In this document: piece after piece, positions 1 to 5,162 of the stretch | Layout of the letters: the number at the start of each line of letters is the position of its first letter | Numbering within the stretch: position 1 is the first letter of the stretch | From: an uncultured Ruminococcus sp. | Lineage (GTDB): Bacteria; Bacillota; Clostridia; Oscillospirales; Acutalibacteraceae | Assembly (NCBI GenBank): GCA_902772755.1 | Contig: CACYCD010000190.1 | Span: 1-5,162 of the forward strand | Reading direction: 5' to 3' | Length of the DNA stretch: 5,162 nt | Made by a program: the position numbers and the translations under genes | Notes under the pieces: model-generated | Database searches by the model: none | Told to the model about the DNA's origin: nothing | What the model saw: only the letters and a program-made list of their open reading frames with translations

Positions 1-32
1 AAAACAATGTTTTGGGGATTTTTTAAAAACTC

Positions 33-61
33 TTGACTTTTTACTGCTAAAGCGGTAAACT
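33..61 (+). promoter_or_regulatory. Sigma-A-type promoter of the thiamin operon
   Basis: A -35 box TTGACT (33-38) is separated by 17 nt from a -10 box TAAACT (56-61). The expected transcription start is near A68, which is the first base of the riboswitch aptamer. The region upstream (about 18-30) is A/T-rich and could act as an UP element. An alternative -10, TATATA at 63-68, has too long a spacer and would place the start inside the aptamer, so it is less likely. Confidence 0.72.
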
Positions 62-67
62 GTATAT

Positions 68-152
68 AGCAGGGGAGCTTGCAGCAGCAGGCTGAGATTA
101 GGCTATGCCTTGACCCTTAACCTGATTCGGATAATGCCGACGTAGGAAGCTC
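68..152 (+). ncRNA. TPP riboswitch aptamer (THI element)
   Basis: The conserved THI-box blocks appear in order: GGGG (72-75), CTGAGA (92-97), GACCC (112-116), CCTGAT (121-126), TAAT (132-135) and CGTAGG (141-146). Helices that can be drawn are P2 (GGG 72-74 with CCC 114-116), P3 (76-82 with 87-93, loop AGCA), an optional stem AGGC/GCCT (100-103/107-110), P4 (CCT 121-123 with AGG 144-146) and P5 (TCGG 127-130 with CCGA 137-140). P1 is unusually short, AGC 68-70 with GCT 149-151. CTGAGA and the CCTGAT...TAAT...CGTAGG segment are the known pyrimidine- and pyrophosphate-sensing parts of this class. It lies directly ahead of thiamin-related genes and a terminator, so it should repress the operon when TPP is abundant. 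Confidence 0.96.
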
Positions 153-170
153 ACATTTTTATCACCGTTG

Positions 171-200
171 GAGCACTGCGTTTTGCAGTGCTTATTTTTT
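171..200 (+). terminator. Riboswitch-controlled intrinsic terminator
   Basis: An 8-bp perfect stem, AGCACTGC (172-179) and GCAGTGCT (185-192), encloses loop GTTTT. A G171-T193 wobble can extend it. It is followed by TATTTTTT (193-200). It lies between the aptamer and the first ribosome binding site, the normal arrangement for transcription attenuation. The 5' arm can alternatively pair with GCAGGCT (87-93) in the aptamer P3 strand, with one bulged A, so that segment is a candidate antiterminator. Confidence 0.88.
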
Positions 201-220
201 GAATTTTTGGAGGATTTATT

Positions 221-517
221 ATGAATGCAAGTGTAGCTATACAGACTTTGCCACAGGCAAAAAATGACGAAGAACTCATTCGCATTGTGGACGAGGTGAT
301 CGCCTACATCAAAAGCACAGGGCTGAAGTGCTATGTGGGACCGTTTGAGACTGCCATCGAAGGTGACTATGACGAGCTGATGGATATTGTCAAGGAGTGT
401 CAGCACATAGCCATACGTGCAGGTGCCCCGTCTGTCCTTGCCTATATCAAGGTTGACTATCGCCCCGAGGGAGAGGTTCTGACAATTGAAAGAAAAGTTA
501 CAAAACACCATCAGTAA
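221..517 (+). CDS. Thiamin-binding protein, MTH1187/YkoF family (UPF0045)
   Basis: This 98-residue cytosolic protein has no signal peptide or membrane segment, and its length is normal for the single-domain MTH1187 (Thiamine_BP) family. The family adopts a ferredoxin-like fold, and characterised members such as YkoF bind thiamin or related pyrimidines. Visible family features are an N-terminal strand SVAIQTLP (4-11), a helix around 16-33, the motif GPFETAIEGDYDEL (40-53) and a final strand SVLAYIKVDYRP (71-82). The ATG start is supported by GGAGG at 209-213, seven bases upstream. It is the first gene after the TPP riboswitch and its 3' end overlaps the permease gene by 32 nt. It may buffer or deliver the imported pyrimidine or thiamin, or sense it. 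That role is inference; the family assignment is firm, the exact ligand is not. Confidence 0.88.
   Translation: MNASVAIQTLPQAKNDEELIRIVDEVIAYIKSTGLKCYVGPFETAIEGDYDELMDIVKECQHIAIRAGAPSVLAYIKVDYRPEGEVLTIERKVTKHHQ
467..488 (+). promoter_or_regulatory. Ribosome binding site and TTG start of the permease, inside the upstream gene
   Basis: A purine-rich GAGGGAGAGG (467-476) lies nine bases before the TTG codon at 486-488. No ATG or GTG in this frame upstream of the first membrane helix gives a better start. The next ATG, at 601, would remove that helix. The signal therefore decides a non-ATG start within the thiamin-binding gene. Confidence 0.7.
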
Positions 518-1274
518 GGCAGTTCTGCCTGCATCGGCATTGGCATTACTATTACTTGTCTGGCATTTGGTCTGCAAATTCACGGAGGTGCCTAAGTATA
601 TGCTTCCGTCACCGTCCGATGTTGCAGAAGCATTTGTGAAGGACAGGGAACTTATGCTGGATCACGCCTGTGTCACACTGGAAGAAACGTTTATCGGGCT
701 GTTTCTCGGAATAGCCGTAGGCTTTATTATGGCTGTGGTTATGGACAGGTTTTCTTTTGTCCGCAGAATGATCTCCCCCTTGATAATCGTCAGTCAGACT
801 ATCCCCACTATTGCAATTGCACCCCTGCTTGTAATCTGGCTGGGCTATGAGATGCTTCCGAAAATCATCTTGATAATCCTGGTGGTGTTCTTCCCGATAA
901 CCATCAGTCTGCTGGAGGGTTTTTCGTCCGTTGATGCCGACACGGTGAACCTTATGCGTTCAATGGGTGCAAACCGCAGGCAGATATTCCGCTATGTCAA
1001 ATTTCCCAATTCGCTTGGACAGTTCTTTTCCTCGCTGAAAATATCGGTGTCCTATGCGGTAGTCAGTGCAGTTGTTTCCGAGTGGATAGGCGGAACGGTG
1101 GGTCTTGGCTGTTATATGACCCGTGTCCGCAAGTCCTTCTCGTCAGACAAAATGTTTGCGGTGATCATTTTGATTTCCGTGATAAGCCTTGTTCTCATTT
1201 GGCTCACCTCCGTTTTACAGAGAGTGTGTATGCCGTGGGAAAAAATAAATAATAATAGGAGCAAACAGAAATGA
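486..1274 (+). CDS. thiX: ABC transporter permease, ThiX-like (SsuC/TauC type)
   Basis: This 262-residue inner-membrane permease is the channel subunit of an importer with the downstream lipoprotein and ATPase. Hydrophobic segments lie near residues 13-30, 65-86, 97-120, 122-145, 184-205 and 222-246, giving about six membrane passes. The cytoplasmic EAA loop that docks on the ATPase is recognisable around 150-180, with the key Gly at 161 (SMGANRRQIFRYVKFP). The sequence YMLPSPSDV (38-46) is typical of nitrate/sulfonate/taurine-type permeases, to which ThiX belongs. Length is normal for the family. The TTG start overlaps the thiamin-binding gene by 32 nt, and the stop overlaps the next start in ATGA. 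Substrate is assigned from the riboswitch and neighbours: most likely a thiamin pyrimidine precursor such as the formylaminopyrimidine of known ThiXYZ systems. A sulfonate or other nitrogen/sulfur substrate is unlikely in this context. Confidence 0.88.
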   Translation: MKEKLQNTISKAVLPASALALLLLVWHLVCKFTEVPKYMLPSPSDVAEAFVKDRELMLDHACVTLEETFIGLFLGIAVGFIMAVVMDRFSFVRRMISPLIIVSQTIPTIAIAPLLVIWLGYEMLPKIILIILVVFFPITISLLEGFSSVDADTVNLMRSMGANRRQIFRYVKFPNSLGQFFSSLKISVSYAVVSAVVSEWIGGTVGLGCYMTRVRKSFSSDKMFAVIILISVISLVLIWLTSVLQRVCMPWEKINNNRSKQK

Positions 1275-2284
1275 AAAAAATTTTATCAGCTGTCATCGCC
1301 TGCACCCTTGTGCTGCTTATAACGGCAGGCTGTTCCAAGCAGGCTTCCAATGACGGTAAAACAGACGAAAAAACGGAAAAAACCAAGGTTACCTTTGTGC
1401 TTGACTGGACGCCTAACACAAACCATACCGGTCTGTATGTCGCACAGGACAAGGGATATTTCAGCGATGCAGGTCTTGAGGTAGAGATAGTCCAGCCACC
1501 CGAGGACGGAGCGGAAATGCTCGTAGGCAGCGGCAAAGCACAGTTTGGTGTTTCTTTCCAGGACAGTATGCTTCCGGCTGTGGCAGGCGACAACAAGATG
1601 CCCGTTGAGGCGGTCGCCGCAGTGGTTCAGCACAACACCTCGGGCATAATCTCTCTCAAAGGAAGCGGTATGGACAGACCCAAGGGTCTTGAGGGCAAGA
1701 AGTATGCTACCTGGGATCTTCCCATCGAGAAGGCTACCTTGAAGCAGGTGGTTGAAGCTGACGGCGGTGATTTCGGCAAGGTCAAGCTCATTCCCTCAAC
1801 TGTTACGGACGAGGTATCCGCTTTGCAGTCAAAGTCCGTTGACGCTATCTGGATATTTTACGGCTGGGCAGGCGTTGCCACCGAGGTTGCCGGACTTGAT
1901 ACCGACTATTTTGCATTTAAGGACATTGATCCCGTATTTGACTACTACACCCCCGTTATTATCGGCAATTCCGATTGGTTGAAGGATAATGCCGACACAG
2001 CAAAAGCTTTTCTTTCGGCACTGAAAAAGGGTTATGAGTTTGCGATAGATGCCCCCGAGGACGCCGCCGATATCCTGCTGAATAACGCACCCGAGCTTGA
2101 CAAAAAGCTGGTAGTTGAAAGTCAGAAGTATCTCTCCAAGGAATACAAAGCCGAGGTCTCACAGTGGGGATATATGGATCCCGAACGCTGGAACAGGTTT
2201 TATGACTGGATCAACGACAACAAGCTGTTTGATTCAAAGATACCCGAAAACACGGGCTTTACCAACGATTACTTACCCGAATAA
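1271..2284 (+). CDS. thiY: NMT1/THI5-like solute-binding lipoprotein, ThiY-like
   Basis: This 337-residue extracytoplasmic receptor captures the substrate for the importer. Residues 1-21 form a lipoprotein signal: MKK, a hydrophobic core, then TAGC with Cys21 as the predicted lipidated residue (Thr at -3 is slightly atypical). A charged linker (22-38) follows, then the NMT1/THI5 fold. Family marks include DWTPNTNHTG (45-54), the segment around GVSFQDSML (93-101) and PVFDYYTPVI (221-230). Homologous ThiY proteins bind formylaminopyrimidine, a thiamin breakdown product; yeast THI5 proteins share the fold but make the pyrimidine. A secreted lipoprotein beside a permease and ATPase fits the binding role, not the enzyme role. 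AGGAG at 1257-1261, nine bases before ATG, supports the start. It overlaps the permease by four bases and the ATPase by one. Exact ligand (formylaminopyrimidine, hydroxymethylpyrimidine or thiamin itself) cannot be read from sequence. Confidence 0.92.
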   Translation: MKKILSAVIACTLVLLITAGCSKQASNDGKTDEKTEKTKVTFVLDWTPNTNHTGLYVAQDKGYFSDAGLEVEIVQPPEDGAEMLVGSGKAQFGVSFQDSMLPAVAGDNKMPVEAVAAVVQHNTSGIISLKGSGMDRPKGLEGKKYATWDLPIEKATLKQVVEADGGDFGKVKLIPSTVTDEVSALQSKSVDAIWIFYGWAGVATEVAGLDTDYFAFKDIDPVFDYYTPVIIGNSDWLKDNADTAKAFLSALKKGYEFAIDAPEDAADILLNNAPELDKKLVVESQKYLSKEYKAEVSQWGYMDPERWNRFYDWINDNKLFDSKIPENTGFTNDYLPE

Positions 2285-3027
2285 TGGGAGTGCTGGAAGT
2301 AAAGAATGTTACATTTTCGTATGATGGTGTAACCGAAACAATAAAAAACGTGAATATCACCCTGCACACAGGCGAGATTGTTTGCCTGCTGGGTGTCAGC
2401 GGTGGGGGCAAGACTACCCTGTTCAACGTAATTGCAGGACTGAACAAGCCACAGCAGGGACAGGTACTGCTGAACGGCGAGGACGTCACGGGCAGGACAG
2501 GCAAGATCAGCTATATGCTCCAAAAGGATATGCTCCTGCCGTACCGCACTGTAGAGGATAATGTTGCACTGCCACTCATCATAAAGGGTGAGAAGAAAGC
2601 CGAGGCGAGAAAAATCGCAGGACAGCACTTTGCCGAATTTGGCATTGAGGGAACGCAGAAGAAATATCCGGCACAGCTGTCGGGCGGTATGCGTCAGCGT
2701 GCGGCACTGCTCAGGACATATCTGTTTTCCGCTCAGGTCGCTCTGCTTGATGAGCCGTTCAGTGCCCTTGATACCATTACAAAGGGTGAGATGCACCGCT
2801 GGTATTTGAACGTGATGGAGAACATCAAGCTGTCAACTATCTTTATAACCCACGATGTTGACGAGGCTATCCTGCTTTCCGACAGAATATATCTTTTGAA
2901 AGGAAAGCCAGGTACGATCACCGATGAAATAGTGATAAGCGAACCCAAGCCACGCAGACAAAGCTTTAACCTCACCGATGAATTTTTACAATACAAAAGA
3001 GAGATCATTTCAAGAATACAAAAGTAA
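2284..3027 (+). CDS. thiZ: ABC transporter ATP-binding protein, ThiZ-like
   Basis: This 247-residue cytosolic ATPase powers the importer. All nucleotide-binding motifs are intact: Walker A GVSGGGKTT (37-45), Q-loop Gln79 in MLQKDMLLPY, signature LSGGMRQR (131-138), Walker B VALLDEP (151-157) with catalytic Glu156, D-loop SALD (159-162) and H-loop His189 in THD. Length and motif spacing match the nitrate/sulfonate/taurine (SsuB/TauB/ThiZ) group. The ATG shares its A with the stop codon of the receptor gene (TAATG at 2282-2286), and no Shine-Dalgarno sequence is visible upstream, so translation probably depends on reinitiation after the receptor gene. GTG at 2290 is a possible alternative start. 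It is the last gene before a strong terminator. Function as an ATPase subunit is very secure; substrate specificity comes from context only. Confidence 0.93.
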   Translation: MGVLEVKNVTFSYDGVTETIKNVNITLHTGEIVCLLGVSGGGKTTLFNVIAGLNKPQQGQVLLNGEDVTGRTGKISYMLQKDMLLPYRTVEDNVALPLIIKGEKKAEARKIAGQHFAEFGIEGTQKKYPAQLSGGMRQRAALLRTYLFSAQVALLDEPFSALDTITKGEMHRWYLNVMENIKLSTIFITHDVDEAILLSDRIYLLKGKPGTITDEIVISEPKPRRQSFNLTDEFLQYKREIISRIQK

Positions 3028-3031
3028 CAGC

Positions 3032-3063
3032 AAAAAACGGCAGGTTTATCTTGTCGTTTTTTT
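3032..3063 (+). terminator. Terminator of the thiamin operon
   Basis: A 13-bp stem (3032-3044 with 3050-3062, two G-U wobbles) closes on loop TTTAT. Its 3' side is a run of seven T (3057-3063) mirrored by six A on the 5' side. It begins five bases after the ATPase stop codon, and the next gene has its own promoter immediately downstream. Confidence 0.9.
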
Positions 3064-3072
3064 GCAGGGGGC

Positions 3073-3101
3073 TTGTATTATTATAGAAAATATAGTATAA
3101 T
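3073..3101 (+). promoter_or_regulatory. Promoter of the unknown gene/hydrolase unit
   Basis: A perfect -10 box TATAAT (3096-3101) follows a weak -35 box TTGTAT (3073-3078) at the optimal 17-nt spacing. Transcription should start near 3108, leaving an untranslated leader of about 37 nt before the ATG at 3145. It lies just after the upstream terminator, which supports an independent unit. Confidence 0.68.
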
Positions 3102-3144
3102 AATGATGTATTATTGTAGATTATATTGCAAAGGGCGAATGATT

Positions 3145-3540
3145 ATGTCTGAACAAGTACATTGGAGATATGCTGTGGTCGGCAATATCGTCAAAACTCC
3201 GCACCCCGACAGCGAGGGGATTATCCGCTATGGAACACCTGCGTTTTCAGGCGGTACAAAGGTGTATCTTTGTGGCAAAATCTGGGACTTTGACAACAAG
3301 ACAATAGAGGTAGTCGGACTGTGCCGAGGAAAAAAGTATCAGGTACACTCAGTCCCCGTTATTATGATCGAAAATGTCCGCTGTGGCAAAGCCTATACTC
3401 CGCACGTGACAAGTATTATGAGCGACTTTGAATCGTGGTGGTGCTGGTGGGAACGCACCAAGAAGGACAAGAAAGCAACCGAGAATTTTGTTGCAAAGTG
3501 GCACAGCAGATTCGGCACTGCTCCTATGCAGCTGCCCTAA
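3145..3540 (+). CDS. Conserved-looking protein of unknown function, 131 residues
   Basis: I do not recognise a named family. The product is a small soluble protein with no signal peptide or membrane segment. The first 80 residues look beta-rich, with WRYAVVGNIV (7-16), a Gly-rich RYGTPAFSGGTKVYL (28-42) and SVPVIMIENVR (69-79). The C-terminal part is charged and probably helical. It opens with a striking FESWWCWWER (95-104) and a Lys-rich KKDKK (106-110). Five cysteines... cannot be confirmed as a metal site; the visible Cys residues are scattered rather than paired. ATG 3145 is chosen because AAGGG (3131-3135) lies nine bases upstream. ATG 3139 is too close to that site. The reading frame is open back to 3073, but that stretch contains the promoter. 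The hydrolase gene starts 50 nt downstream with no terminator between. Being a real gene is well supported by codon pattern, promoter and ribosome binding site; its function is unknown. Confidence 0.8.
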   Translation: MSEQVHWRYAVVGNIVKTPHPDSEGIIRYGTPAFSGGTKVYLCGKIWDFDNKTIEVVGLCRGKKYQVHSVPVIMIENVRCGKAYTPHVTSIMSDFESWWCWWERTKKDKKATENFVAKWHSRFGTAPMQLP

Positions 3541-3590
3541 CACTATGCCCGGTCTGCATCTTACATTACAGACAGAAAGGTTGATCAAGT

Positions 3591-4943
3591 ATGGGAAAAA
3601 TTTTTTTGTTAGTTTTTGCAGTATTGGAGATCACACTTGTAGTGCTGACCTTCACAAAATTCGGTGAAAAAACCGCTTGGCTCAGGAACAGGGCGATTGT
3701 CAGACTTGTTGAAACAGGACTGCTTGCAGGGATAATCGCCGCACCGAATATATATCTAAAGTGGCGGTTTTTCCTCGCACTCTTTGTTGTCGGCTTCAGA
3801 TTTTTGACAGCAGGTATATCGTGGCTTATCAGACACAACAGTGCAGTCGGTATGAAAAAACGAGGCTGGTCGGTCGTCAACTGTCTGCTTTCAATTATCT
3901 TGATTTCGGTAACACTTGTACCTTCGTTTATTTTTGCGAATTACCACGGATTGGAAACCACCGGTGAATATGAGGTGAAACAGGTCGATACAATACTTGT
4001 CGATGAAAGCCGTCTTGACGAGTTTGAAAACGATGGTTCTTTCAGAGAGGTACCCACTCATTTCTACTATCCCGACGGAGATGTAAAGAATTGTCCGCTC
4101 ATAGTTTTTTCACACGGTGCTTTCGGATACTATCAGAGCAACTTCTCCACCTATAATGAGCTTGCGTCACACGGCTATATCGTAGCTGCCCTGGATCATC
4201 CGCACCATGCGTTTTTTACAACCGATACCGATGGCAACACCGTTATTGTTGACAATGATTTCATCAACGATGCAATGGAGATCGGTGGAGACAACGAAGG
4301 AATAACAAATGAATTGGTATTCAACACCACTCAAAGCTGGCTAAAGCTCAGAGTTGATGATGAAAACTTTGTGCTTGACACAATAAAAGCCGCTAAAGAC
4401 GGCGACACCCTCGGCAAAGCCTGGCATACGGAAGATGAAGCAACCGTCAAAAAGGTTATTTCGGAAATAGATACAGACAAGATAGGCTTGATAGGTCATT
4501 CTCTCGGCGGTGCTTCGGGTGTGGCAGTCGGCAGAGAACGCAGGGATATTGACGCAGTGATCGACCTTGACGGCACAGTGCTTGGTGAAGTTTCCAAAAT
4601 AAAAGACGGAAAATGTGTCAAGAATAAAAAACCGTATCCGATCCCCGTGCTTGTCATATCACAGGAGATGACGGAAGAACAGGAAAAATCAGATGTCTAC
4701 GGCGATGTTACAAAGAGCTTTGTTAAGAATGCAAGGACGGGACAGCGTACTGTGTTTGCCGGTGCAAAGCACATGGATTTTACAGACCTGCCGATGCTTT
4801 CGCCCTACCTCGGCTCAATGCTTGGTCACGGAGATATCGACCCCGAGGAATGTATGACAAAGGTAAACAGCATTGTCCTCAACTGGTTTGATCATTACAT
4901 CAAACACGAGGGAAAGCTTGATGTTCAGTCAAGAGTTGAATAA
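3591..4943 (+). CDS. Membrane-anchored alpha/beta hydrolase, PAF-acetylhydrolase-like
   Basis: This 450-residue protein joins an N-terminal membrane region to a serine hydrolase domain. Hydrophobic segments lie near residues 4-21, 36-53, 59-80 and 95-116. Basic residues cluster between segments 1-2 and 3-4 (MKKRGW at 88-93), so the positive-inside rule places the catalytic domain outside the cytoplasm. The hydrolase part (about 150-440) shows the oxyanion-type strand end PLIVFSHGAFG (169-179), the nucleophile elbow GHSLGG (302-307, Ser304), a probable acid Asp327 in IDLDGT, and His394 in KHMDFTDLP. The HxxFTD-type histidine motif and the HGYIVAALDHPHH segment (194-206) resemble bacterial PAF-acetylhydrolase/dienelactone-hydrolase-like proteins. 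Substrate is unknown; an ester or lipid is plausible. The ATG has AGAAAGG (3574-3580) ten bases upstream. It probably shares a transcript with the preceding unknown gene. Confidence 0.87.
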   Translation: MGKIFLLVFAVLEITLVVLTFTKFGEKTAWLRNRAIVRLVETGLLAGIIAAPNIYLKWRFFLALFVVGFRFLTAGISWLIRHNSAVGMKKRGWSVVNCLLSIILISVTLVPSFIFANYHGLETTGEYEVKQVDTILVDESRLDEFENDGSFREVPTHFYYPDGDVKNCPLIVFSHGAFGYYQSNFSTYNELASHGYIVAALDHPHHAFFTTDTDGNTVIVDNDFINDAMEIGGDNEGITNELVFNTTQSWLKLRVDDENFVLDTIKAAKDGDTLGKAWHTEDEATVKKVISEIDTDKIGLIGHSLGGASGVAVGRERRDIDAVIDLDGTVLGEVSKIKDGKCVKNKKPYPIPVLVISQEMTEEQEKSDVYGDVTKSFVKNARTGQRTVFAGAKHMDFTDLPMLSPYLGSMLGHGDIDPEECMTKVNSIVLNWFDHYIKHEGKLDVQSRVE

Positions 4944-4945
4944 GT

Positions 4946-4979
4946 CAAAACACGGCACCCAAATAAGTGCCGTGTTTTG
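4946..4979. terminator. Hairpin terminator between convergent genes
   Basis: A perfect 13-bp inverted repeat, CAAAACACGGCAC (4946-4958) and GTGCCGTGTTTTG (4967-4979), encloses an 8-nt loop. It lies two bases after the hydrolase stop codon and three bases before the stop of the minus-strand gene. The T tract on either strand is only four T and lies within the stem, so termination strength is uncertain. The symmetry and convergent placement suggest it serves both directions. Confidence 0.78.
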
Positions 4980-4982
4980 CTG

Positions 4983-5162
4983 TCAGATGGTTCTCATTAT
5001 ACTATTCTGCGGGTCTACAAAGAGTGTCATGGGAACAGACACCCACTTTTTGCTGCCCGTCTTGTACTTAAAGGTGAGGTTGTTGATTCCGTAGCCCTTG
5101 CCCTTGAAGGTGAAGCTGTATACTCCCTTTGCCTTGTCATAGCTGTTCTTTACCTTGATATT
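4983..5162 (-). CDS. C-terminal end of an unknown protein (partial, runs off the window)
   Basis: On the minus strand an open frame enters from the window edge and ends at TGA (4983-4985), giving the last 59 residues. The codon pattern resembles the neighbouring genes (AAG, GGC, ACC, TAC preferred). The segment alternates polar and aromatic residues, for example YSFTFKGKGYG (14-24 of the fragment) and LTFKYKTGSKKW (29-40). This suggests a beta-rich, lysine-rich module like those at the ends of secreted clostridial proteins, though too little is visible to name a family. Convergent orientation and the adjacent shared hairpin support a real gene end. The start and most of the protein are outside the window. 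Confidence 0.72.
   Translation of the reverse strand, partial: NIKVKNSYDKAKGVYSFTFKGKGYGINNLTFKYKTGSKKWVSVPMTLFVDPQNSIMRTI

Noticed and set aside
1..30. Small AAAAC/GTTTT inverted repeat and A/T runs, possibly the terminator of an upstream gene
   Set aside because: The stem is five weak pairs at the window edge and no upstream gene is visible. The A/T richness is as well explained as a promoter upstream region.
63..68. TATATA as the -10 box of the thiamin promoter
   Set aside because: Spacing from TTGACT would be 24 nt, and initiation would fall within the conserved aptamer bases.
98..583. Long minus-strand open frame opposite the riboswitch and first gene
   Set aside because: It runs antisense to the aptamer, terminator and thiamin-binding gene, has no recognisable domain, and is explained by the coding pattern of the opposite strand.
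1204..1633. Two minus-strand open frames opposite the start of the receptor gene
   Set aside because: They are shadows of the lipoprotein coding region, which has a signal peptide, a lipobox and family motifs.
2269..2796. Minus-strand open frame of 175 residues opposite the ABC ATPase
   Set aside because: The plus-strand frame has every ATPase motif intact; the antisense product is low-complexity with no family features.
2284..3027. Assignment of the transporter to sulfonate or taurine uptake (SsuABC/TauABC)
   Set aside because: The subunit families overlap, but the TPP riboswitch, the thiamin-binding gene and the NMT1/THI5-type DWTPNTNHTG motif point to thiamin precursors.
3145..4943. Idea that the unknown protein and hydrolase form a toxin-immunity or phage-defence pair
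   Set aside because: Nothing in the sequence supports it: no toxin or nuclease motif, no mobile-element signs and no unusual base composition. Co-transcription alone is not enough.

Overview
The window looks like chromosomal DNA of a Gram-positive Firmicute, probably a clostridial relative of the Ruminococcus group. Reasons: moderate GC with AT-rich intergenic gaps, strong GGAGG-type ribosome binding sites, hairpin-plus-U-tract terminators, a lipoprotein solute-binding protein, and frequent Pro-Glu/Asp stretches written CCC-GAG/GAC. The taxonomic call is an inference from style and has not been searched.

Region 1 (1-3063) is a complete thiamin-related transcription unit on the + strand. A sigma-A-type promoter (about 33-61) lies directly before a TPP riboswitch aptamer (68-152). 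A U-tract terminator (171-200) follows, so the expression platform is most likely transcriptional attenuation: TPP present, operon off. Downstream are four tightly packed genes: a small MTH1187/YkoF-type thiamin-binding protein (221-517), an ABC permease starting at TTG inside the previous gene (486-1274), an NMT1/THI5-like solute-binding lipoprotein (1271-2284) and an ABC ATPase (2284-3027). All three junctions overlap (32, 4 and 1 nt), suggesting translational coupling. A strong terminator (3032-3063) closes the unit. Together these genes would import a thiamin precursor, probably a pyrimidine as in ThiXYZ systems, when cellular TPP is low.

Region 2 (3073-4979) has its own promoter with a perfect TATAAT box (3096-3101). 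It carries two + strand genes: a 131-residue protein of unknown function (3145-3540) and a 450-residue protein with four predicted membrane segments and a PAF-acetylhydrolase-like alpha/beta-hydrolase domain (3591-4943). Only 50 nt separate them and no terminator is visible between them, so they are probably co-transcribed. A perfect 13-bp hairpin (4946-4979) follows.

Region 3 (4983-5162) holds the C-terminal 59 residues of a convergent minus-strand gene that continues beyond the window. It probably shares the 4946-4979 hairpin as a bidirectional terminator.

I found no mobile element, CRISPR array, tRNA or rRNA. Most of the window fits known families. The least explained parts are the 131-residue unknown protein with its Trp-rich motif, the membrane-attached hydrolase beside it, and the reason for placing a soluble thiamin-binding protein at the head of a precursor-import operon.
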